Source: CAVREM01 sp963728825 | GTDB lineage: Bacteria; Acidobacteriota; Vicinamibacteria; Vicinamibacterales; CAVVIG01 | Assembly: GCA_963728825.1 (NCBI GenBank) | Contig: CAVSLA010000004.1 | Coordinates: 62,001 to 126,000 of the forward strand | DNA length: 64,000 nt | Direction: 5' to 3' | Shown: positions 24,280-31,283 of the stretch, one piece after another | Layout: each line of letters begins with the position of its first letter | How positions within the stretch are numbered: the stretch's first letter is position 1 | Position numbers and translations under genes: made by a program | Notes under the pieces: generated by a model | Database searches by the model: none | Told to the model about the DNA's origin: nothing | The model's input: only the letters and a program-made list of their open reading frames with translations

Positions 24280-25236
24280 ATGCTGAAGGGGCTGGTGTCT
24301 CTTGGCGGATCGATTTTCCTCATCGCGGTCTCGCTCGTCTGCGCAGTTCCCGACGTCAATGCGCAAACCGTCAACCCGACGCGAGCGGAGTTCGGCGCAT
24401 CGGCCGATCACAACGCGGTCGCCAACGGTGTCCCGGTCGTCTCGGGATATCAACTCGAGTTGTTTCTGATCGGCGCTCAGGCGCCGTTTCAAACGGTTCC
24501 ATTCGGCAAGCCGAGCGTCGACCCGGATGGCGTCATTCGCCTCACCCTCTCATCGATTCTGGTGCCGCTTCCCACGGCTGGCATCAACTACTCGGCGACT
24601 GTTGCCGCGGTCGGACCTGGCGGCCTGGGCCGAAGCGCACCCTCGAACACCTTCACCTGGGCCGCACCACCGACATGCACCTACGCCACTTCCCCTTCTT
24701 CACAGCCGGTCGGGACGGCTGGTGGCACGTTCAATGTCACGGTGACTGCCGGCAGCGGCTGCGCGTGGACGGCGACGGAAAATCTGAGCTGGCTGTCGAT
24801 TTCGTCGGGGGCGGCGGGCAGTGGCAACGGCACCGTCTCGTATTCGGTGACTGCGAACAGCAGCACGTCCACTCGCAGCGGAACGTTGACGGTAGCGGGT
24901 CAGAACATCAACGTCACGCAAAGCGGCATCACCTGTACCTACACCGTGTCGCCGTCCTCTCAATCGATGGCCGCGACGGCCGGCACCGCTACGGCCACGG
25001 TCACGACTGCGAGTGGATGCTCCTGGACGGCGACCGACAATCAGCCCTGGATCACCATCACGTCCGGGGGGAGCGGCAGCGGAAACGGGACGGTCAGTTA
25101 TTCGGTGACGGCGAACACCGGTACGACGCAACGGTCGGGAGCGTTGACGATTGCGACGGCGACGCTGGCCGTCGTGCAGAGCGCTCCTCCGTCGGTACCG
25201 GCGGCGCCGACGAACCTGCGCGTCGTCTCGCCGTAA
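24280..25236 (+). CDS. Secreted protein with two BACON (Ig-like) domains
   Basis: A 318-aa exported protein (signal peptide to about residue 29). Residues ~30-125 resemble a fibronectin-like module. Two tandem BACON repeats follow: CTYATSPSSQPVGTAGGTF with GCAWTATENLSWLSISSG, and CTYTVSPSSQSMAATAGTA with GCSWTATDNQPWITITSG. Each ends in GNGTVSYSVTAN. BACON domains are Ig-like and usually bind carbohydrate or mucin in secreted enzymes. Here no catalytic domain is attached, and the chain stops after a Pro/Ala linker (VPAAPTNLRVVSP), as if a further fibronectin domain had been cut off. ATG 24280 has AAAGG eight bases upstream; GTG 24274 is an alternative. Confidence 0.75.
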   Translation: MLKGLVSLGGSIFLIAVSLVCAVPDVNAQTVNPTRAEFGASADHNAVANGVPVVSGYQLELFLIGAQAPFQTVPFGKPSVDPDGVIRLTLSSILVPLPTAGINYSATVAAVGPGGLGRSAPSNTFTWAAPPTCTYATSPSSQPVGTAGGTFNVTVTAGSGCAWTATENLSWLSISSGAAGSGNGTVSYSVTANSSTSTRSGTLTVAGQNINVTQSGITCTYTVSPSSQSMAATAGTATATVTTASGCSWTATDNQPWITITSGGSGSGNGTVSYSVTANTGTTQRSGALTIATATLAVVQSAPPSVPAAPTNLRVVSP

Positions 25237-25241
25237 GGCTG

Positions 25242-26051
25242 TCAGGCTTTTTTCTTCGAGGTCCGCGCGCTGCGCCGAGGCGCCGCGCTCTTCTTCGACG
25301 GCCCGCGTTTTCGCGAGGGCGCTGACGATCGAGGCTCGGCGCGCCCGGACTTCAACCTGGCGGCCCGCTCGATAATCTGCCCGAGCATGGCGCCCGCCTC
25401 GCCGCCTTTCGCCGGCCGGTTCGAGATCCAGATGGCGGGGGTCTCCTCTCCCAGGATGTCCTCGAAGTCGCCGTCGCTCTTGACGCTTCGTGGCGCGAAC
25501 GCGGTGATGTCGAGCTCCCCGGACCAGTCGTCGCGGTGTTTGATCAGGAGCCAGCTGCGCGCATCGCCGCGCGGGTCGCCCCAGCGACCCGACTTCTGAC
25601 CGGTCGGTGGCGGTGCGCTCCTGCCGCCGGTCCGCACGAGCACCCACGAACCTTTGAGCTTGTAGCCGTTGAGCGTGAACTTCAGATCGCCTTTCTTGAG
25701 CGCCGCGTCGACATCGGGCGATTCCGGCGTCCAGGTGCCGCGATCCCACAGCATCACGATGCCGGCGCCGTAGCCTTCCGGAATCACCCCCTCGAACTCA
25801 CCGTAGTCGAAGGGATGGTCTTCGACCTTCATCGCCAGGCGCTTGTCTTTCGGGTTGAGCGATGGCCCCTTCGGCACCGCCCATGACAGCAGCACGCCGT
25901 TGTGCTCGAGGCGAAAGTCGTAGTGCAGATGGCTGGCGAGGTGTTTCTGGACGCAGAAGAAACGCTGGTCTCCCGCGCGCGCCGCGACCTTGCCTTCGGG
26001 TTCTGGCGTCTTGGCGAAGTTGCGTTTGCGTTTGTATTCTTCGAGCGCCAT
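25242..26051 (-). CDS. Stand-alone LigD-type 3'-phosphoesterase domain protein
   Basis: A 269-aa protein consisting of the 3'-phosphoesterase (PE) domain of DNA ligase D. The core is LASHLHYDFRLEHNGVLLSW, with the His and Asp/Arg metal/active-site residues, then WAVPKGPSLNPKDKRLAM, EDHPFDYGEFEGVIP and YGAGIVMLWDRGTW. PE domains trim 3'-ribonucleotides and phosphates during bacterial NHEJ. Stand-alone PE proteins are known beside or instead of full LigD. The last ~45 residues are Lys/Arg/Ser/Ala-rich (KRGPSKKSAAPRRSA), fit to bind DNA non-specifically. No ligase, polymerase or Ku gene is present here. No Shine-Dalgarno is seen; a heptamer array occupies the leader. Confidence 0.88.
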   Translation of the reverse strand: MALEEYKRKRNFAKTPEPEGKVAARAGDQRFFCVQKHLASHLHYDFRLEHNGVLLSWAVPKGPSLNPKDKRLAMKVEDHPFDYGEFEGVIPEGYGAGIVMLWDRGTWTPESPDVDAALKKGDLKFTLNGYKLKGSWVLVRTGGRSAPPPTGQKSGRWGDPRGDARSWLLIKHRDDWSGELDITAFAPRSVKSDGDFEDILGEETPAIWISNRPAKGGEAGAMLGQIIERAARLKSGRAEPRSSAPSRKRGPSKKSAAPRRSARTSKKKA

Positions 26052-26064
26052 TGAATTTCAGACT

Positions 26065-26099
26065 GCAATCGGCAATCTGCAATTTGAAATCTGCAATCT
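26065..26099. repeat. Heptamer array (word GCAATCT)
   Basis: Five exact-register 7-nt units (GCAATCG, GCAATCT, GCAATTT, GAAATCT, GCAATCT) lie between the POT transporter stop and the LigD-PE start. The last unit overlaps the transporter stop codon. The array is much more AT-rich than the surrounding genes. Confidence 0.85.
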
Positions 26100-27610
26100 A
26101 TTTCACTCCATGCATCATCGCGGCGAACTTGCGCGACAAGAGCAGCAGTACGATGCCCGCCGCGATCGGCAGGACGCTGACCGCGCCGAACAGCTCCGCA
26201 AGCGGCATCTCCTCGTAGAAGCCGGCGAGCTGGCCGGCGATGTAGTTGCCGACCGACGAGCCGAGGTACCACACGCCCATCATCAGACCGGCAATCCGCA
26301 CCGGCGCGAGCCTGCTCATCGAGCTCAAGCCGACGGGGCTCAGGCACAGCTCGGCCCATGTGTGAATGAGATAGGTGCCGGTCAGCCACAGCGGACTGAC
26401 CTGGCTGTCGTTGGTCGCCGCCATCGCCGCCGGAATCAGAATCACGAAACCGAGCCCGGCTCCGATCAAGCCGAACGAGAACTTCGCCGGGGCAGGCGGT
26501 TGCCGCGAGCCGAGCGTGATCCACAGCCACGCGAACATTGGCGCGAAGACGATGATGAACAGCGCATTCAGAGATTGGAACCAGGAACTGGGGAAGTTCC
26601 AGCCGAGGATGGTGGTGCGGGTCGCCCGGTCGGCAAATAAATTCAGCGTCGATCCCGCCTGCTCGAACACCGACCAGAAGATTGCCGCAGCCAGGAAAAA
26701 GACCCCGACCACGTACAGGCGTCCGCGCTCCTGCGGCGTCCAGGATCGATCGAGATAGAGCCAGCCGAAGAACGCGACCGTGCCGGCAAGCAGCGACCAG
26801 CCGACCCACTCCGCGATCTGCGCCGCCGAAACGTTCACCGCTCCGGTCGCGACGAGGACGCCGAACAAGGCGATCGCGATCAGTCCGCCGACGCTCCAGT
26901 TGATCGCCTGACGCCGCGCGGCGACGGCCGCGGCGGGTGAGCTGCTGGCGGCCGGCGCGACGCCGGCATCGCCGAGATGACGGGAGCCAAGCGAGGTACT
27001 GGATGAGGCCGAGCACCATCCCGACACCGGCCGCGGCAAAGCCCAGGTGCCAGTTGACGCGCTGTCCGAGGTAGCCGCACACCAGCGGCGCAAGGAACGC
27101 GCCGAGGTTGATGCCCATGTAATAGATCGAAAAGCCCGCGTCGCGCCGGATGTCGTCGGGCGCATAGAGCTTCCCGACCAGCACGGCGATGTTGCCTTTG
27201 AGCAGGCCGGTGCCGATGACGATGAGCACGAGCCCGAGATAGAAAGTGGTGAGCGACGGGACCGCCATGCTGAAGTGGCCGCTGGCGATCAGCATGCCGC
27301 CGTACAGCACGCCGCGGCGCTGCCCCAGCCAGCGGTCGGCAATCCAGCCGCCCGGCAGCGTCAGCAGGTAGACCATCGAGGTGTACAGCCCATAGACCGC
27401 CCCGGCGGTCGCGGTGTCGAATCCAAGCCCACCGGTTGCCGGCGCAGCCGTCATGAACAGGATCAGCAGGGCGCGCATGCCGTAATAACTGAAGCGCTCC
27501 CACATCTCGGTGAAGAACAGCGTCGACAGGCCGCGTGGATGGCCGAAAAAGGCCCGGTCTTCCAGGGACTGCGTAGGGCCGGAGACCTTGGCCACCAGCG
27601 GCACGCTCAT
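26098..27610 (-). pseudogene. POT family proton-dependent oligopeptide transporter, one frameshift
   Basis: About 500 aa when joined. The N-terminal half carries the POT signature: LFFTEMWERFSYYGMRALLI, GGWIADRWLGQRR and GKLYAPDDIRRDAGFSIYYM with NLGAFLAPLV. A single extra base near 26985 separates LGLIQYL from GSRHLGDAGVAPAAS. The C-terminal half has the second POT block, FWSVFEQAGSTLNLFA, and ELCLSPVGLSSMSRLAP. These MFS carriers import di- and tripeptides with protons. The start ATG 27610 faces the radical SAM gene across a palindromic octamer array. The frame upstream of it only translates the array. Confidence 0.8.
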
Positions 27611-27628
27611 AGATGACACAATATAGAG

Positions 27629-27703
27629 AATTGGTGAGTTTGTGAATTGGAGAGTTGGTGACTTCGCCAATCACCAACTCACCAATTCACGAATTCACGA
27701 ATT
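27629..27703. repeat. Palindromic octamer array (word GGTGAATT / AATTCACC)
   Basis: Four 8-nt units on the left (such as GGTGAGTT, TGTGAATT) face five complementary units on the right (such as CAACTCAC, CAATTCAC). They form two 33-nt arms (27629-27661 and 27671-27703) with four mismatches and a 9-nt loop. The element fills the divergent promoter region between the POT transporter and the radical SAM selenoprotein. Confidence 0.85.
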
Positions 27704-27709
27704 CTGATC

Positions 27710-29110
27710 ATGCGTGCCCTTCTCATCTCCACGTACGAAATGGGCCGCCAGCCGTTTGGTCTGGCGTCCCCTGCCGCGTGGCTGCGTCGCGAGGGCATCG
27801 ACGTCCAGCTGGCAGACGTCGCGAAGCAGAAGCTGGACCCTGAAGACGTCCAGCGCGCCGGCCTCATCGCGTTTCATCTGCCGATGCACACCGCGACGCG
27901 GCTGGCGGAGCCGGTCATTCGCGCCGTGCGATCGCAGAACCCGTCAGCGCGGATTTGTGCCTACGGCGTCTACGCCCCCCTCAATGCGCAATGGCTGCGC
28001 GACCTGGGCGTCGACGAGGTGCTCGGCGGGGAGTTCGAGGAGGAGCTGACGCGGCTCACCCGCGAGGTGCGCGATCAATCGGGGACCCAGAACGTAGCAC
28101 GCAGAACGACGAACGTAGAACGAACAACGCTGCCTCGCCTTCATTTCCTCGTCCCCGACCGTGCGGGTCTGCCGCCGTTGACGCGCTATGCGACGCTCCA
28201 GACGAGCGATGGAACGAGGCGCACGGTTGGCTATACGGAGGCCTCGCGAGGCTGCCGGCATCTGTGCCGCCACTGTCCGATCGTGCCCGTCTACGAGGGA
28301 CACTTCCGGGTCGTCCAGCCGGAGGTGGTCCTCGCGGATATTGCCGCGCAGGTCCAGGCCGGTGCCAGCCACATCACCTTCGGCGATCCCGACTTCTTCA
28401 ATGGTCCGACGCACGCCATGCGGATCGTCGAAGGGCTCCAGTCCGCTCATCCGGCCGTGACCTACGACGTGACGATCAAGATCGAGCACCTGCTGCGGCA
28501 TCAGCTGCTGCTGCCGCGGCTGCGCGAGACCGGCTGCCTGTTCGTCACGAGCGCTGTGGAGTCGCTCGACGACCGGGTCCTCGCGCTCCTTCAGAAGGGG
28601 CACACGCGCGGCCACTTCCTCGAGGTGGTGGATCTCTTTCGAGCGACGCGGCTGACGCTGGTGCCGACCTTCGTCGCCTTTCACCCCTGGACCAGCCTGG
28701 ACGGGTACTGCGATCTCCTGGACACGATTGAATCGACCGGCCTGATCGATCACGTTGCGTCGATTCAGCTAGCCATCCGGCTGTTGATTCCGCAGGGCTC
28801 ACGGATGCTCGAGCTCGATGAGGTCCGCCGCGTCGCGGGAGCGTTCGATCCGACGACCTTGACGTATCGATGGATCCACCCGGACCCTGAAGTCGATCGG
28901 CTGCACGAGGAGATCGCGGCAAGGGTTGGCGGCAGGCTCAACGCTCCGCGGCGTGAGCTGTTCGAGGAGATCAGCGATCTGGCACACGGTCGGAGCGGAG
29001 TCTCGAGACTGCGTGAGCGACCCGTACGCGATCGGACGACCGTGCCGTACCTCAACGAACCCTGGGACTGTTGAGCGGAACCCAACCCAGAGCAGGTGGC
29101 TCTGATTTAG
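27710..29110 (+). CDS. CUAEP-tail B12-binding-type radical SAM selenoprotein (TGA 29072-29074 = selenocysteine)
   Basis: A predicted 466-aa selenoprotein. Residues 1-115 resemble a cobalamin-binding-type Rossmann domain (MRALLISTYEMGRQPFGLAS) without the DxHxxG cobalamin-ligand motif. Cys182, Cys186 and Cys189 in GCRHLCRHCP form the CX3CX2C site for the radical SAM 4Fe-4S cluster, followed by ITFGDPDFFN. The frame meets TGA right after PWDC. Read through as Sec455, it gives C-U-A-E-P and then NPEQVALI with a TAG stop. That is the tail defining the CUAEP/CCAEP radical SAM (seleno)protein family. A SECIS-like hairpin lies at 29088-29104. A 14-residue insert (127-140) between domains is encoded by a heptamer array. 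An ATP-grasp gene follows after 42 bases. The substrate is unknown. Confidence 0.88.
28089..28130. repeat. Heptamer array inside the radical SAM coding sequence (word AGAACGT)
   Basis: Six 7-nt units in perfect register (AGAACGT, AGCACGC, AGAACGA, CGAACGT, AGAACGA, ACAACGC) make 42 bases in frame. They encode QNVARRTTNVERTT in the linker between the N-terminal and radical SAM domains. The reverse-strand array at 39550-39584 uses the same word. Confidence 0.85.
29075..29110 (+). promoter_or_regulatory. Bacterial SECIS-like element of the radical SAM selenoprotein
   Basis: A perfect 6-bp stem (CAGAGC at 29088-29093 with GCTCTG at 29099-29104) is capped by a 5-nt loop AGGTG. It begins 13 bases after the TGA. 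Bacterial SECIS elements have this position, a short upper stem and a loop carrying exposed G and U. It lies inside the read-through coding sequence. Confidence 0.75.
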
Positions 29111-29152
29111 GATGCGCCCCGACGTGCTGGGCGGCTTCGCGGCAGGGTGCTG

Positions 29153-30430
29153 ATGCGTAGAGTGTTGCTATTAGCCACGACGACCGGGTATCAGACGAGA
29201 GCGTTCGGGGCAGCGGCCGAACGTCTGGGAGTGGACCTGGTCCTGGCAACCGACCGCTGCAATGTGCTGGACGATCCCTGGCAGGACGCGGCGCTGCCGA
29301 TCCGCTTCCATCACGAACGCTGGTCGGTCGAGAACATCGTCAAGGCGGCCGCCGAGAAGCCGATTGACGGCGTGCTGGCGGTCGGCGATCGGCCGGCCAT
29401 CATCGCGGCGGCCGCGTGCGAGGCGCTGGGGCTCAAATGGCATTCAACGGCGGCGGTGACGGTCGCCCGCAACAAATGTCTGACGCGTGAGCGCCTGCGC
29501 GATGCCGGGCTGCTCGTCCCGTGGTTCCGGTCGATCGATCTCGCCGACGACCCTCGCTCGATCCTGCCGGTCGACTTTCCGTGTGTCATCAAGCCGGTCG
29601 GCCTGTCCGGCAGCCGCGGCGTGATGCGCGCCGACGACGAACCCTCGCTGGTGGCCGCAGTCAATCGATTGCGCGCGCTCGTGAAAGCGCCGGACATCCG
29701 CGGCGAGCGAAGCGACATTCACGACCGCGTGGTCATCGAGGGGTTCATCGAAGGACGAGAGTTCGCCCTCGAAGGGCTGATGACCTCGGGCCGGCTGCGG
29801 ACGCTGGCGCTGTTCGACAAGCCGGATCCGCTCGACGGACCATTTTTCGAGGAGACGATCTACGTCACGCCCTCGTCGGAAGCCGAACGGGTCAAGGAGG
29901 CGATCAGCGACGAAGTGGCCTGGGCGGCAAATGCGATGGGGCTCAGTCACGGTCCGATTCACGCAGAGTGCCGCGTCAATCAGCGGGGAGTCTTTGTGCT
30001 CGAGGTCGCGGCGCGGCCGATTGGCGGCCTGTGCGCGAAGGCGCTGCGATTCGAGGATCCGGCGCTCGGCTCCGTCATGTCGCTCGAAGAACTGCTGCTG
30101 CGACATGCGATTGGCCAGAACGTCACCCGCTACCAGCGGGAGCGCTCAGCGTCGGGAGTCATGATGATCCCGATCCCCCGCCGCGGCGTCCTTCGTGACG
30201 TCTCCGGACTCGACGCGGCGCGCGCCGTGAACGGCGTCACCGACATCCGGATTACGGCCAAGCCCGACCAGGTGCTCGTCCCGCTGCCGGAAGGGGCCAG
30301 CTATCTGGGCTTCATCTTCGTCCGCGCCGAGACCGCGGGCACCGCGGTGAACGCCCTTCGGACGGCCCACGACTGTCTCGCCTTCGACATCGACCCCGAA
30401 GTGCGGGTGCTACAATCCGTCCATGGCTAA
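29153..30430 (+). CDS. ATP-grasp domain protein
   Basis: A 425-aa ATP-grasp enzyme of the carbamoyl-phosphate-synthase/biotin-carboxylase type. It has an N-terminal pre-ATP-grasp region (RRVLLLATTTGYQTRAFGAA, later GVLAVGDRPAIIAAAACEAL). The ATP-grasp core reads NKCLTRERLRDAGLLVPWF, FPCVIKPVGLSGSRGVM, VIEGFIEGREFALEGLM, then HAECRVNQRGVFVLEVAARP with GGLC. The enzyme should join a carboxylate to an amine or thiol using ATP. It is downstream of the CUAEP radical SAM gene and overlaps yggX by eight bases. A tailoring pathway shared with the selenoprotein is an inference. The start is ATG 29153; GTG 29147 is less likely. Confidence 0.82.
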   Translation: MRRVLLLATTTGYQTRAFGAAAERLGVDLVLATDRCNVLDDPWQDAALPIRFHHERWSVENIVKAAAEKPIDGVLAVGDRPAIIAAAACEALGLKWHSTAAVTVARNKCLTRERLRDAGLLVPWFRSIDLADDPRSILPVDFPCVIKPVGLSGSRGVMRADDEPSLVAAVNRLRALVKAPDIRGERSDIHDRVVIEGFIEGREFALEGLMTSGRLRTLALFDKPDPLDGPFFEETIYVTPSSEAERVKEAISDEVAWAANAMGLSHGPIHAECRVNQRGVFVLEVAARPIGGLCAKALRFEDPALGSVMSLEELLLRHAIGQNVTRYQRERSASGVMMIPIPRRGVLRDVSGLDAARAVNGVTDIRITAKPDQVLVPLPEGASYLGFIFVRAETAGTAVNALRTAHDCLAFDIDPEVRVLQSVHG

Positions 30431-30749
30431 TTGCGCCGGACCCACCCCGCCTCCAGCTGCGGCGAGCAACAAGAGCGGCCGCAAGGTTTTTTGTGTGAAA
30501 TTCCAGAAAGAGCTGCCTGGCCTGGATTCCCCGCCGTGGCCCGGTGAGCTCGGCCAGCGCATTTATGAGCAGGTCTCGGTCGATGCCTGGAAGCTCTGGG
30601 AAGATCGGATGAAGATGATTCTCAACGAGTACCGCCTGATGCCGTGGCAGAAGGAAGCACAGGAGCTCGTTGCCAAACATATGGAAGATTTCTTCTTCGG
30701 CGAGAGTGCCGCCCTCCCTCCCGGGTACGTCCCGCAGCAAACCAAGTAG
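30423..30749 (+). CDS. yggX: YggX family oxidative damage protection / Fe(II)-trafficking protein
   Basis: A 108-aa YggX protein: RKVFCVKFQKELPGLDSPPW, PGELGQRIYEQVSVDAWKLW, LNEYRLMPWQKEAQELVAKH, MEDFFFG. The conserved Cys in VFCVKF is present. YggX protects iron-sulfur clusters and is thought to carry iron. This copy has ~18 extra N-terminal residues (NCAGPTPPPAAASNKSG) and a short Pro-containing tail. The ATG at 30423 overlaps the end of the ATP-grasp gene. Its place behind a radical SAM gene may reflect Fe-S cluster care, but it could simply be transcribed along. Confidence 0.9.
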   Translation: MANCAGPTPPPAAASNKSGRKVFCVKFQKELPGLDSPPWPGELGQRIYEQVSVDAWKLWEDRMKMILNEYRLMPWQKEAQELVAKHMEDFFFGESAALPPGYVPQQTK

Positions 30750-30786
30750 CCCCAAGCTCATCCTCACGACAAGCTCAACAGCGAAG

Positions 30787-30918
30787 CTATTTGCTACTTT
30801 TTACCAGCCCTTCTGTAGCAAACCGCTGCAACCGTCCATAGAGTACCTTCACAGCCTCTTCAGTAACTCGCAACGAATCAATCAGTTGCAGTGTGAAACC
30901 GTTCTGGGCCTTGGGCAT
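30787..30918 (-). CDS. Possible small protein, 43 aa
   Basis: An open frame of 43 codons, MPKAQNGFTLQLIDSLRVTE through LQRFATEGLVKSSK, that looks protein-like (amphipathic helices). It lies in an AT-richer patch with third-position GC near 50%, far below its neighbours. No clear ribosome site precedes it. It may be a short transferred gene or a remnant. I do not recognise it. Confidence 0.3.
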   Translation of the reverse strand: MPKAQNGFTLQLIDSLRVTEEAVKVLYGRLQRFATEGLVKSSK

Positions 30919-30986
30919 AGTCTTTGATAACGCTGGGGTGCCAGAGGGTCTGCCTGAACGGTGGACCAGTCACGGAGGTCTGAACG

Positions 30987-31232
30987 GTGAATACTGGAGA
31001 ACGCAAGGAACGTCGTGGCTTCGCCTCAATGTCCCCCGAAAAGCAGCGCGAGATCGCCAGCAAGGGGGGACGCGCCGCGCACGAAAAAGGGACGGCCCAC
31101 GAATGGACCGCCGACGAAGCGCGAAATGCCGGCCGCAAGGGCGGTCAGGTCAGCCGGGGTGGCCGGGGACGTCTAATCGTTCCGCCGCAGCCCATGGCAA
31201 CAACTCCAAATATCGACGAGAACTCGCAGTAA
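30987..31232 (+). CDS. KGG domain stress-induced protein
   Basis: An 81-aa YciG/con-10-like protein. The KGG repeat occurs twice: RRGFASMSPEKQREIASKGG and EWTADEARNAGRKGGQVSRG. These short hydrophilic proteins accumulate under stationary-phase or osmotic stress in enterobacteria and fungi; how they act is unclear. GTG 30987 starts the frame, with GGAGG further upstream. It stands alone between yggX and the OmpA-like gene. Confidence 0.85.
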   Translation: MNTGERKERRGFASMSPEKQREIASKGGRAAHEKGTAHEWTADEARNAGRKGGQVSRGGRGRLIVPPQPMATTPNIDENSQ

Positions 31233-31283
31233 TCTAGGGGGACGATGTGCCGGTCGATCGGGACACACTGGAGGCGACAAACA

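Noticed and set aside
24153..25325. Long alternative frame over the BACON protein gene
   Set aside because: Low-complexity His/Arg/Gly composition and no signal peptide; the frame at 24280 has two clear BACON repeats.
25829..26051. Continuation of the POT transporter frame into the LigD gene
   Set aside because: This is an artefact of the frameshift near 26985; the correct frame ends at 26098.
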